Assembly (NCBI GenBank): GCA_031553835.1 | Contig: JAVBKX010000007.1 | Coordinates: 1 to 64,000 of the forward strand | DNA from: JAVBKX01 sp031553835 | GTDB taxonomy: Bacteria; Bacteroidota; Bacteroidia; Bacteroidales; Azobacteroidaceae | Reading direction: 5' to 3' | Length of the DNA: 64,000 nt | Part shown: piece by piece, positions 15,999 through 25,920 of the stretch | Numbering within the stretch: the first letter of the stretch is position 1 | Layout of the letters: each line of letters begins with the position of its first letter | Program-made: the position numbers and the translations under genes | The notes under the pieces: model-generated | Told to the model about the DNA's origin: nothing | Seen by the model: the letters and a program-made list of their open reading frames with translations, nothing else | Databases searched by the model: none

Positions 15999-18900
15999 AT
16001 GAATAACTTATTAAATAATCAAATAAAAATCATTTGCTTTAATTTGTTAAGCCCAATACCTAATAGTATAAGGATAGCACTGCTTATGCTATGCGTTTCT
16101 GCCTTTCAAATACAAGCCGAAAAAACGTATTCTATAGAAACAAAAATATCTATAAACTTTAAGGATGTCCCTATTGAAAAAGTTCTTTTGTCTATTGAAG
16201 AAATATCCGATTGCTATTTTCTTTATAATAACAAGTTAATCGATGTTGACAGAAAAGTAAATATTGAAGTAAAAAACGAACCGGTTTATCATGTTTTAGA
16301 TCTTTTATTTCAACAGGAAGATGTATCGTATGAAACAAAAGGTTCACAAATTATTTTACACCCTGAAAACACCAATAATACAAAATCGGATGCAGAAATT
16401 CGAAATTATATCAAACAACAAGATACGACAAAAAAAAATATCACAGGGAATGTTATCGATGAACAAGGAAATCCTGTAATTGGAGCCAATATCATAGAAA
16501 AAGGAACTGTAAATGGCACCATTTCGGATGAAAACGGATCTTTTTCATTCAATATTGAAGACAATGCCTCAATAATTATTTCATCTATAGGATTTGTTAC
16601 ACAAGAAATATCGACAACAGGAAAAACATTCATTAATGCTGTCTTACGCGAAGATACAAAATTATTGGATGAATTAGTGGTTATAGGGTATGGAAGCCAA
16701 AGAAGAAGCGATATTACAAGTTCTATTGAGATCGTAGATATTGATAATCTACAAAAGCCGGTTTCCAGTTCAGCCCTGCAAGCTCTTCAGGGATTGGCTT
16801 CAGGTGTTAATGTAATCTCTTCAGGAGCACCCGGTTTGGGTAGCAAAATATTGATTCGTGGTGTCACATCTTTTGGAGATGCAAGTCCGCTCATCATAGT
16901 CGATGGTATTGAACAAGACCTGAATAATATCAATGCCAATGAAATTGAATCCCTTCAGGTATTAAAAGATGCAGGGGCGGCCTCTATATACGGAGTCAGG
17001 GGCTCAAATGGAGTAATTATTGTTACTACGAAAAAAGGAAAAGTCAGCGCTCCTACAGTCAGCTATGATGGTTATTACGGAATGACATATCCATTGCCCG
17101 GAAACCCTTTTAACTTACTTAACTCTCAAGATTTCATGAATGTATATAATACGGCCATGCCTGATAATGAACTGTTTGCCAAAGGCATGCCTGATTACAC
17201 TTACAGAGGGCCGAATGGTGCAGGCATCGGCTTTGAAGGTGACCCTGAAGTCGATCCCGCAAATTATTTTTATGAAGCACCCAATAGGGGGAGAAACTAT
17301 ATTATCCAAAAAATAAATAAAGAAGGAGAAGATTGGTTCCACAATTTTTTCAAAAGAGCACCTCGTCAGAATCATAATATTACGATCAGTGGCGGAACAG
17401 AACAAGCCAAATATTTATTCGCGATAGGCTATATGAAACAGGAAGGCACAGCGGTTGAGACAAGCCTGCAAAGAGTATCCGTACGAATCAACACAGAGTA
17501 TTCAATAAGAAAATGGCTTAAAATTGGTGAAAATGCAAATTTGATTTATAGGAGTACCCCTGGTTTTTATAATCAGGACCAATTCTCTACGCTTTCTCAA
17601 ATATATAGATTATTTCCGGTCACGCCCTTAAAAGATATTATGGGAAACTGGGCCGGATCATTTGGAGGACCAGGTTTGGGCTCTGCGGGATCTAATCCGG
17701 TTGGAGCACAATATCGTGGTATAGAAAAGGATGTGGACAGACAATTTTTCACGGTAGGCAACATTTTTGCAGAAATTGACATACCTAAAGGAATTACAGC
17801 CAAAACCAGTATCGGGTATAATATACAGAATCTATATACTCAGGATTACAACTCCAGTATCCCTGAAAATATTGAAGGAAGCACTAATCCGAATTATCTG
17901 GCTATCAACTCAGGCTTTGCTACAACCATGACATTTACAAACACTTTGAGCTATGAACAAAAAATTGGAAAACATGACATCAAGGCTCTCATCGGCTCGG
18001 AAGCGATTGAATATGTTGAACGAAGTCATTACGGCAGTTCGGCAAATTTTTTCTCGGATGATTTCAATTATTTAATTTTAGATAATGGTACGAGCAGCAA
18101 GACAAACAGTAGCTGGGCAAACGAAAATAGTCTGTTTTCTCTGTTTGCTCATTTGGATTATTCATTCGATAACAAATACCTTCTGGGAGCGACAATACGT
18201 CGCGATGGATCATCCTATTTCGGTTCGTACAGGAGGTATGGAACTTTTCCTTCTGTGTCGATGGGCTGGCGGATATCCGAAGAAGCATTTGCAAAAAACT
18301 TAACCTGGTTGGATGATCTGAAGATCAGGGGTAGCTATGGTATTTTAGGATCTCAAAATAATGTTTCAAGCAGTAATGCATTTTCTTTATATTATAGTGA
18401 TATAGGAAGAACGTATTACGACATTAACGGAACGGGTAATAGTGTGGAATTGGGATTTGCTCAATCTCAAATCGGAAACGCATATACAGGCTGGGAAAAG
18501 GATAAAGTGTTTAACATAGGTTTTGATGCTACAATTTTAGACCAATCCTTGTTCCTTTCTGCAGAATACTATCGGAAAAACATCGAGGGTTTATTATTTA
18601 ATGAACCTTTACCGGCAGTAGTCGCCGGTAGTGCATCTACTCCTGTTGTCAATATCGGAGATGTTCGAAATACCGGCTTTGATATTTCTTTCAAATATCA
18701 GGGTACAATCGCAAACGTTTTCAATTATTCAGCCGGGATAAATTTTACCACCTATAAAAATACGATTGTTAATATTCCGGATCCCGGATATTTTTATGCA
18801 GGAGGGTTGAATGACACATGGGATTACTTCTGTAAAAATGAAGAAGGATATCCTATGAGTTCGTTCTACGGATATAAAATAACAGGTATTTTTAGCAGCG

Positions 18901-19523
18901 ATGATGAAGTGGCCTCCGCCCCCACACAAGATGGTGCACAACCCGGACGTTTCAGGTATCAGGATACAGATGAAGATGGCGAGATTACTGATCTGGACCG
19001 TGTTTTTACAGGAGACCCCAATCCTGATTTTACTTATGGGATACCTCTTTATTTCAATTACAGGAACATTGATCTTTCAGCATTCTTTTACGGATCTTAT
19101 GGAAACGACATTTTTAATGCAACACGTTACTTCCTTGATTTTTTTCAATATTATCCCGGCAACAAAAGCAATCGATTATTAGATGCCTGGACACCGGAAA
19201 ATCCGAATTCTGCAATACCCAAAATTGAGAATACCAAAAGTTTCAGCAACTGTACGGTATCAAACTCATATTTCATAGAAGACGGATCATATTTTAAACT
19301 TAAATCCCTGATATTAGGATACAATTTTTCATCGTCCTTGTTGCAGAAAATTAAAATGTCAAAACTTCGTGTGTATGTAGAAGGCACTAACTTATTTACT
19401 ATCACAAACTATTCAGGATTAGATCCTGAACTGGGAGGACCGAATTCAAACTTCGGAATAGATATCGGGAATTATCCAAACAATGAACGTAGTATCGTAT
19501 TTGGAGTTAATCTTACATTTTAG
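15999..19523 (+). CDS. SusC/RagA-family TonB-linked outer membrane transporter with STN domain
   Basis: This outer membrane barrel (1174 residues) imports a large substrate using TonB energy. In order: an N-terminal signal segment (to about residue 45), an STN signalling domain (about 50-120), a CarboxypepD_reg-like domain (about 147-220, NVIDEQGNPVIGANI), a TonB box followed by the SusC motif (LLDELVVIGYG), a plug (about 235-345, with LIIVDGIEQDLNNIN and LKDAGAASIYGVRGSNGVII), and a 22-strand barrel ending with FGVNLTF. The STN domain marks it as a signal-transducing receptor for the adjacent FecR/sigma pair. SusD lies 49 bases downstream. The substrate cannot be deduced. Confidence 0.96.
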   Translation: MNNLLNNQIKIICFNLLSPIPNSIRIALLMLCVSAFQIQAEKTYSIETKISINFKDVPIEKVLLSIEEISDCYFLYNNKLIDVDRKVNIEVKNEPVYHVLDLLFQQEDVSYETKGSQIILHPENTNNTKSDAEIRNYIKQQDTTKKNITGNVIDEQGNPVIGANIIEKGTVNGTISDENGSFSFNIEDNASIIISSIGFVTQEISTTGKTFINAVLREDTKLLDELVVIGYGSQRRSDITSSIEIVDIDNLQKPVSSSALQALQGLASGVNVISSGAPGLGSKILIRGVTSFGDASPLIIVDGIEQDLNNINANEIESLQVLKDAGAASIYGVRGSNGVIIVTTKKGKVSAPTVSYDGYYGMTYPLPGNPFNLLNSQDFMNVYNTAMPDNELFAKGMPDYTYRGPNGAGIGFEGDPEVDPANYFYEAPNRGRNYIIQKINKEGEDWFHNFFKRAPRQNHNITISGGTEQAKYLFAIGYMKQEGTAVETSLQRVSVRINTEYSIRKWLKIGENANLIYRSTPGFYNQDQFSTLSQIYRLFPVTPLKDIMGNWAGSFGGPGLGSAGSNPVGAQYRGIEKDVDRQFFTVGNIFAEIDIPKGITAKTSIGYNIQNLYTQDYNSSIPENIEGSTNPNYLAINSGFATTMTFTNTLSYEQKIGKHDIKALIGSEAIEYVERSHYGSSANFFSDDFNYLILDNGTSSKTNSSWANENSLFSLFAHLDYSFDNKYLLGATIRRDGSSYFGSYRRYGTFPSVSMGWRISEEAFAKNLTWLDDLKIRGSYGILGSQNNVSSSNAFSLYYSDIGRTYYDINGTGNSVELGFAQSQIGNAYTGWEKDKVFNIGFDATILDQSLFLSAEYYRKNIEGLLFNEPLPAVVAGSASTPVVNIGDVRNTGFDISFKYQGTIANVFNYSAGINFTTYKNTIVNIPDPGYFYAGGLNDTWDYFCKNEEGYPMSSFYGYKITGIFSSDDEVASAPTQDGAQPGRFRYQDTDEDGEITDLDRVFTGDPNPDFTYGIPLYFNYRNIDLSAFFYGSYGNDIFNATRYFLDFFQYYPGNKSNRLLDAWTPENPNSAIPKIENTKSFSNCTVSNSYFIEDGSYFKLKSLILGYNFSSSLLQKIKMSKLRVYVEGTNLFTITNYSGLDPELGGPNSNFGIDIGNYPNNERSIVFGVNLTF

Positions 19524-19572
19524 ACCAACAGATATGACAATAAATAGTAAATCAACTATAAAATAATATGCC

Positions 19573-21351
19573 ATGAAAATTAATAATAATCATCTGTTTA
19601 TTTTAGTGTCAACGTGTATCCTTGCACTTTTAATAGCATTTGCCTGCAAAGACGATTTTTTAGAAAAAAGACCTTTTGGCACTACAACCGAAAGCACCCT
19701 GGCTAATAAAGAAGGTCTTAATGCACTGTTAATGGGGGCGTATTCCTATGTAAAAGGAGGAACCGGAGGAGGATTTTCTTCGAGTTGGATGATGTTGGCC
19801 TCTCAGGATGACGCCCGTTTAGGATGCGAAGACGGGGCAACTATAGAAAATTGTTTTTTATACGATGCTACTGATATGTATGTGAATGAAAGGTGGGTTT
19901 TCTTATATTCCGCCGTTCAGAGTTGTAATGATGTATTGAGATTACTGCCGGAAGCAAATGATTTAACGGAGGAAGAAAGAACACAAATAAATGCTGAGGC
20001 AAAATTCTTACGTGGAATATATTACTTATATTTAGCAATATTGTGGAAAAATGTACCCTGGATTGATGAAACAATTACTTATTCGGAAAAGAATTATCTT
20101 GTTTCCAACACCACCCCCATCTATCCTAAAATCGAGGAAGATCTTGAATATGCAGCGCAATATTTAACAGAAACGAAAACCCAGGTCGGGAGAGGGAACA
20201 AATGGGCGGCAAAATGTTTTCTGGTAAAAGCATATATGTTTCAAAAAAAATTTTCCGAAGCAAAAACATTGCTTGATGATATTATAGCCAATGGAAAAAC
20301 TTCAAACGGTCTGAAATATGGTTTATTAGACAAATACAATGACAATTTCAAAACAGAGACAAAACATGGCAAAGAGGGCGTATTTGTTGCACAGATGTCG
20401 GTTAATGACGGAGCAAACGGGGCAAACGGAAATCCTATGGATTACTATAATGGGCCGTATGGCAGCCCTGCCACTTGTTGCTATGGTTGCTATGCTCCCT
20501 ATTTTGACCTGGTTGATGCTTATCAAACGGATCATTTAACAGGCTTGCCTTTGATCGATACTTATCAGCTCACCCCTGTTAAAAACGACCAGGGATTATC
20601 TTCTTCCGATCCTTTCACTCCGTACGAAGGCACATTAGATCCGCGCTTGGATTGGTGCGTAGGCAGAAGAGGTATTCCATTTCTGGATTGGGGTGTACAT
20701 CCCGGAAGATCGTGGATAAGAAGCCAATATACTGACGGCCCATACAGTGCAATCAAAAATATATGTTGGCAGGCAAGGGTTGAAACGGATAGAGAAGCAG
20801 AAGGTAGCGCCACCAATACTCCTTTAAACCTGATACGATTTGCAGATGTGCTATTGTGGGCAGCAGAATGTGAGATAGAGGTTGGGAGTTTATCTAAGGC
20901 GGAGGATTATGTCAATATGGTACGAGCACGTGCATCTAACCCACAAGGATTCGTATATAAATACATGGATGATAATGATCCGTTGAAAGGATTTTCAAGT
21001 ATTCCGGCAGCCAATTATAAAGTGGGGCTTTATACAGGTCAATTTGCCTCACAAGGTAAAACGTATGCCCGCAAGGCTGTGCGTTTTGAAAGAAGATTAG
21101 AATTGGCTTGTGAACATCATAGATACTTTGACTTGCTACGATATGACGGACTTGACTTTGATGTAGCCGCCTGGCATAATTGGGTGATGCAGCGCGAAGG
21201 ATCACAACCGGGCTTCAATCCGTCCAATAATTACAAACAAGCCGCATTTGTTAAGGGTAAAAACGAATTATTCCCAATCCCGCAAGAACAAATAGACATG
21301 AGTGCAGCCGAAAAAGGGACCAGTGTATTAATACAGAATCCAGGCTGGTGA
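19573..21351 (+). CDS. SusD/RagB-family substrate-binding lipoprotein
   Basis: This surface lipoprotein (592 residues) forms the lid of the SusC transporter. The lipobox LIAFAC places the acylated Cys at residue 25, followed by acidic residues as in surface-exposed Bacteroidetes lipoproteins. The SusD fold is supported by TPR-like helices (EERTQINAEAKFLRGIYYLYL is the family pattern), the NLIRFADVLLWAAECEIE segment, and VRFERRLELACEHHRYFDLLRYD near the C-terminus. The end ELFPIPQEQIDM is also typical. It binds the glycan or other nutrient taken up by the partner at 15999; specificity is unknown. Confidence 0.96.
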   Translation: MKINNNHLFILVSTCILALLIAFACKDDFLEKRPFGTTTESTLANKEGLNALLMGAYSYVKGGTGGGFSSSWMMLASQDDARLGCEDGATIENCFLYDATDMYVNERWVFLYSAVQSCNDVLRLLPEANDLTEEERTQINAEAKFLRGIYYLYLAILWKNVPWIDETITYSEKNYLVSNTTPIYPKIEEDLEYAAQYLTETKTQVGRGNKWAAKCFLVKAYMFQKKFSEAKTLLDDIIANGKTSNGLKYGLLDKYNDNFKTETKHGKEGVFVAQMSVNDGANGANGNPMDYYNGPYGSPATCCYGCYAPYFDLVDAYQTDHLTGLPLIDTYQLTPVKNDQGLSSSDPFTPYEGTLDPRLDWCVGRRGIPFLDWGVHPGRSWIRSQYTDGPYSAIKNICWQARVETDREAEGSATNTPLNLIRFADVLLWAAECEIEVGSLSKAEDYVNMVRARASNPQGFVYKYMDDNDPLKGFSSIPAANYKVGLYTGQFASQGKTYARKAVRFERRLELACEHHRYFDLLRYDGLDFDVAAWHNWVMQREGSQPGFNPSNNYKQAAFVKGKNELFPIPQEQIDMSAAEKGTSVLIQNPGW

Positions 21352-21391
21352 TAAATGTATTGATTTTAACTTTGTTATAAATTTAGCCGAT

Positions 21392-23050
21392 ATGAACAAC
21401 GATTATTCTATTTTGAAATTAAAAACAGGTAAGATAATCCTATTTTTTGCAGTCTTATTTATGTTTGTTTTTTGTTCAAGAACAACTGATAAGGATGAAA
21501 TTTTATTTGAAAATACAGCAACACCTGTTCCGGATACAACCGTACTATCCGATGTTCCTGTTTGGTCAAATTATTCAAAAATGTTTATATATGCTCCTGT
21601 TTTTGATTTTGATGCTACGGAAAAGGCTGAAAAATATAAGTATAAACTATTGGCATCGAATGGCAAAATATTTTCTTTTGAAGCGCAAAATCCTAACCTG
21701 CCTCTGAGTCCCGTTTGGGAAAAAATACCTGAGGGTACGGTTTTCTTAAACATTATTGCATTAAACAAAGCCGGAGACTCTATCGACTTGGCCGGAAGCA
21801 GGCAATTCTACCGTTCCATTCCATTTCAGGGAATAACAAATGCTCCTAAACAAGCTTATAAGGATGCTGCATACGATGCGCTGAAATACATATTTAATCT
21901 TCCGTACATTCAAAGTTGGCTAACAAGTACAAAGCCCGATTTAACTTATATTTATTATGCTTATCCTGCAAAAACCATTTCAGCAACAATAAATGTGATG
22001 TTACAATATTCGGAAAACAAATTAACAAGTAAGGAAGACTCATTAAAAGCAATGACCATTGCATTCAATATGGCTGACTATTTAGAATACTTAGCTTCGT
22101 CAAAACATTCGTTGTTAAAAGCATTTCCGGTTACATATAATGTTGAATTTATTAATGAACGATTAAAAGACACAGTTAAATATCCCGTTTCTTACGTTCA
22201 TGATGTTGTAAATGCAAACGCTAATAAAATGATGATGTTGTATGGTTATGAGTATGCAAACAGGTTACTAAAATTGTATGACTTTACAAATGATAAAAAA
22301 TGGCTGGATATTGTAAAATCAATAGCAGAATCATATAAGGATCTCCAATTAGACGATGGTTCGTGGTATTTGAATATTGATTACAATACAGCGGAACCAT
22401 TAAACAATACCAAAATGATTCCAGGCATTCTCTTATTATTTTACAAAAAATTAGAATTGGAATATGGTATTTCCGGATATCAAGAGGTAATAGATAAAGC
22501 GGAGAAATGGATACGAGAAAACCCTTTAAAAACTTATTTTTGGGAAGGCCAATTTGAAGATGTTCCTTCATTTGAAGAAACTTACAGAAACTTATCAAAA
22601 TATCCGGCAACAGAATATGCTCTTTACTTGTTGCGCTATGTCCCTACAGAAAATAACATTACTATAGCAAAAGAACTAATCCGTTTTGCAGAAGATCAGT
22701 TTGTAATATGGGGAAAACCGCCTTGCGATACGACAATTTTTGAATCTTCGGAATTCCATACACCTGGTGTGATGGAACAGTATAATTTTTTTGTCCCTGT
22801 TGATGCAAGCGCCGCCCAAATGATTAAAACATACATCGAAGCTTATAGAGTAACAAAAGAAAAAGTGTATCTCCATAAGGCAGAAACTTTAGCCAATAGT
22901 ATAACAGAACAACAAACAAATGATGGTGAAATATATACTATCTGGTACAATGAAAGCCCAATGCAGCAAGACTGGTTGGATTGCATGCTTGAATCAATTG
23001 ATGCTTTAATCCTTTTTGAACACACAAAAAATGAACTAAACTCCAATTAA
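21392..23050 (+). CDS. Predicted alpha/alpha-toroid lipoprotein of the SusCD locus
   Basis: A lipobox (MFVFCS, Cys28) follows a hydrophobic leader, so this 552-residue protein is probably an envelope or surface lipoprotein. After a short beta-rich region (about 40-140) the rest is helical with recurring tryptophan/aromatic and acidic positions (WLTSTKPDLTYIYYAYPAK, LQLDDGSWYLNIDYN, YPATEYALYLLRY, MQQDWLDCMLESIDALI). This pattern resembles six-hairpin alpha/alpha-barrel enzymes such as glycosidases and epimerases, but I cannot assign a family. Its position 40 bases after susD makes it the likely enzyme or binding partner of this locus. Catalytic residues cannot be named with confidence. Confidence 0.6.
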   Translation: MNNDYSILKLKTGKIILFFAVLFMFVFCSRTTDKDEILFENTATPVPDTTVLSDVPVWSNYSKMFIYAPVFDFDATEKAEKYKYKLLASNGKIFSFEAQNPNLPLSPVWEKIPEGTVFLNIIALNKAGDSIDLAGSRQFYRSIPFQGITNAPKQAYKDAAYDALKYIFNLPYIQSWLTSTKPDLTYIYYAYPAKTISATINVMLQYSENKLTSKEDSLKAMTIAFNMADYLEYLASSKHSLLKAFPVTYNVEFINERLKDTVKYPVSYVHDVVNANANKMMMLYGYEYANRLLKLYDFTNDKKWLDIVKSIAESYKDLQLDDGSWYLNIDYNTAEPLNNTKMIPGILLLFYKKLELEYGISGYQEVIDKAEKWIRENPLKTYFWEGQFEDVPSFEETYRNLSKYPATEYALYLLRYVPTENNITIAKELIRFAEDQFVIWGKPPCDTTIFESSEFHTPGVMEQYNFFVPVDASAAQMIKTYIEAYRVTKEKVYLHKAETLANSITEQQTNDGEIYTIWYNESPMQQDWLDCMLESIDALILFEHTKNELNSN

Positions 23051-23075
23051 CGCACATAACATACCGGGCCGTGTA

Positions 23076-25898
23076 TCAGCGGAGAAATTTTGCAGTATAA
23101 CTTCCGTCGCATTTCGCCACTTCCTCGGGAGTACCTGTACACAATACTTGTCCTCCGCCTTTGCCACCTTCGGGCCCCATATCAATCAGGTAATCGGCGC
23201 ATCTGATCACATCCAGATTGTGTTCGATCACAATCATTGTATTTCCTTTATCCACCAACCGGTTGATAACGCCCAGTAAGACTTTAATATCTTCAAAATG
23301 CAATCCGGTAGTCGGTTCGTCCAAAATATATAATGTACGCCCCGTATCTCGTTTGGAAAGTTCGGTCGCTAATTTCACCCGCTGACTTTCCCCGCCCGAT
23401 AAAGTAGTGGAAGATTGCCCCAGTTTAATATACCCCAGTCCTACGTCCTGTATTACTTTTATTTTATGAAGAATATTAGGCACATTTTCAAAAAATTCCA
23501 CGGCCATATTAATGGTCATATCCAGCACATCAGCAATCGATTTTCCCCGGTACTTCACTTCAAGAGTTTCGCGATTGTACCGTTTGCCATGACATTCTTC
23601 GCAAGGCACATACACATCAGGCAGAAAGTTCATCTCTACCGTTTTGTATCCGTTTCCTCCGCAGGTTTCACATCGTCCGCCGGAGACATTGAATGAAAAA
23701 CGCCCGGGTTTGTATCCTCTGACTTTCGATTCGGGAAGTTCGACAAACAAATTACGAATATCCGAAAATACGCCGGTATAAGTCGCCGGATTAGACCGTG
23801 GAGTCTTACCGATAGGCGACTGATCGACATTCACGATTTTATCAATATATTCCATTCCGGAAATGGATGTAAACGGTAACGGATCTTTCAACGAATTATA
23901 CAATTTGGCGCTGATGACCGGCTGCAAAGTTTCATTAATCAAGGAAGATTTTCCGCTACCAGACACACCGGTTACACAAATAAATTTTCCTAAGGGAAAT
24001 TGCACATCCACCGATTTCAGGTTGTGCCCCGAAGCTCCTTTTATTTCAATGCTGTACCCATTGCCCTTTCTTCTTTCTTTGGGGACAGGAATAACTAATT
24101 TTCCATTCAAATAATTGGATGTCAAGGTATCAGCCTTCAACATTTCCTGAGGAGTGCCGGCAAATACCACTTCTCCGCCCAATCGTCCGGCGCGGGGACC
24201 AAGATCAATCACATAGTCGGCATTCATCATCATTTCTTCATCATGCTCTACTACGATCACCGAATTTCCGGTATCCCGCAATTTTTTCAGCGAATCGATC
24301 AAACGCATGTTATCCCGTTGATGCAATCCGATACTGGGTTCATCTAAAATATACAACACATTTACCAACTGCGACCCGATTTGCGTAGCCAGTCTGATGC
24401 GTTGACTCTCTCCTCCCGAAAGCGATACCGAAGAGCGGTTAAGCGCCAGATAATCCAAACCGACATCCAGCAGGAAATGGATACGCGAACGAATTTCTTT
24501 CAAAATTTCGACAGCAATTTGTTTTTGCTTTTCATCTAAAAATTCTTCGATATCCGACAGCCAGGCATTCAATTCAAGAATATCCATTTCCGATATTTCG
24601 GCGATATTTTTTCCATGAATCAGATAATGCAACGATTCTTTATTCAAACGTTGTCCGTGACATTCGGGGCAAGCCACCGTACGGATAAATTGTCCCGCCC
24701 ATTTCTGGCTTTGAGCGGAAGCTTCCGATTCCTGTTGCAAAGCAATATATTTTGTAACTCCCTCATAAGAGAGAAAATAATTGGAATTTCCCAACGATTC
24801 GTTTTTGACCTGCAACCGATCTTCTGTTCCATTCATAATTTCATCCAGCGCTTCTTCCGGAAGATCTTTAATTGGAGTTTTCACAGTCACATCATACTTT
24901 TCGCAAATAGCTTCAATTTGCCAAAAAATCATGACACTGCGGTATTTTCCCAAAGGAACAATGCCTCCCTGATAAATACTCAAAGTACTATCCGGCACAA
25001 TTTTCTGAAAATCAAACTCATCGATTGTACCCAATCCTTTACAACGCGGACAGGCTCCTTGCGGAGAATTGAACGAAAAATTGTGAGGCGCCGGATCGCG
25101 GTAGGCCAATCCGGTGGACGGACACATCAAGCGGCGACTGTAATGTCTTACTTCGCCCGTATCCGCATCCAACACCAACAAGAGACCATCGCCATGCTTC
25201 ATGGCCGTGGCAACACTCTGTTTGATGCGTTTCGTATCTTTCGCCGCCACCACCAATTTATCAATCACCACTTCAATCACATGATTTTTATAGCGATCTA
25301 ATTTCAATCCGGGAATAATTTCCCGCAATTCTTCGTCCACACGGACATTCAAAAATCCTTTCAAACGCAATTGTTCAAAAAGTTCTTTATAATGTCCTTT
25401 CCGGTTGCGGACTACAGGAGCGAGAATATATACTTTTTTACCGGCATAACGATCCATGATCAAATCCAAAATTTGTTCTTCGGTATATTTGACCATTTTC
25501 TCCCCGGTATTATAGGAATACGCTTCTCCCGCCCGGGCGTACAACAAGCGGAAAAAATCATATATTTCAGTCGTAGTACCCACAGTCGATCGAGGACTAC
25601 GGTTCGTAGTTTTCTGTTCAATAGAAATAACAGGACTCAATCCTGATATTTTATCGACATCCGGACGTTCCATATTGCCAAGAAAAGAGCGGGCGTAGGC
25701 AGAAAAAGTTTCGATATAACGCCGTTGACCTTCGGCAAAAATCGTATCAAAAGCCAGGGAAGATTTTCCACTTCCACTCAAACCTGTAATAACCGTAAAC
25801 CGGTGCCGGGGAATGGCAACATCGATATTTTTTAAATTATGGACGCGAGCGCCTTCTACAACAACAAATCCTGTTGCATCCTCCATGAAATCATTCAT
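23076..25898 (-). CDS. uvrA: Excinuclease ABC subunit A
   Basis: UvrA is the damage-recognition ATPase of nucleotide excision repair, acting with UvrB and UvrC. The 940-residue protein has two ABC modules: Walker A GLSGSGKSS at 39-47 and a second GVSGSGKSS near 640, with ABC signatures LSGGESQRIRLA and LSGGESQRVKLA, and Walker B ILDEP twice. Zinc-binding cysteines are seen in CPRCKGLG and in CETCGGNGYK/CEECHGKRYN. DUF3078 lies 22 bases upstream on the same strand and may share its transcript. It converges on the SusCD locus. Confidence 0.98.
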   Translation of the reverse strand: MNDFMEDATGFVVVEGARVHNLKNIDVAIPRHRFTVITGLSGSGKSSLAFDTIFAEGQRRYIETFSAYARSFLGNMERPDVDKISGLSPVISIEQKTTNRSPRSTVGTTTEIYDFFRLLYARAGEAYSYNTGEKMVKYTEEQILDLIMDRYAGKKVYILAPVVRNRKGHYKELFEQLRLKGFLNVRVDEELREIIPGLKLDRYKNHVIEVVIDKLVVAAKDTKRIKQSVATAMKHGDGLLLVLDADTGEVRHYSRRLMCPSTGLAYRDPAPHNFSFNSPQGACPRCKGLGTIDEFDFQKIVPDSTLSIYQGGIVPLGKYRSVMIFWQIEAICEKYDVTVKTPIKDLPEEALDEIMNGTEDRLQVKNESLGNSNYFLSYEGVTKYIALQQESEASAQSQKWAGQFIRTVACPECHGQRLNKESLHYLIHGKNIAEISEMDILELNAWLSDIEEFLDEKQKQIAVEILKEIRSRIHFLLDVGLDYLALNRSSVSLSGGESQRIRLATQIGSQLVNVLYILDEPSIGLHQRDNMRLIDSLKKLRDTGNSVIVVEHDEEMMMNADYVIDLGPRAGRLGGEVVFAGTPQEMLKADTLTSNYLNGKLVIPVPKERRKGNGYSIEIKGASGHNLKSVDVQFPLGKFICVTGVSGSGKSSLINETLQPVISAKLYNSLKDPLPFTSISGMEYIDKIVNVDQSPIGKTPRSNPATYTGVFSDIRNLFVELPESKVRGYKPGRFSFNVSGGRCETCGGNGYKTVEMNFLPDVYVPCEECHGKRYNRETLEVKYRGKSIADVLDMTINMAVEFFENVPNILHKIKVIQDVGLGYIKLGQSSTTLSGGESQRVKLATELSKRDTGRTLYILDEPTTGLHFEDIKVLLGVINRLVDKGNTMIVIEHNLDVIRCADYLIDMGPEGGKGGGQVLCTGTPEEVAKCDGSYTAKFLR

Positions 25899-25920
25899 AA
25901 ATATTGTTAAGAATGGATAT

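Noticed and set aside
24615..25301. 228-codon plus-strand frame opposite uvrA
   Set aside because: It lies entirely antisense to well-conserved uvrA codons and its translation shows no family pattern.
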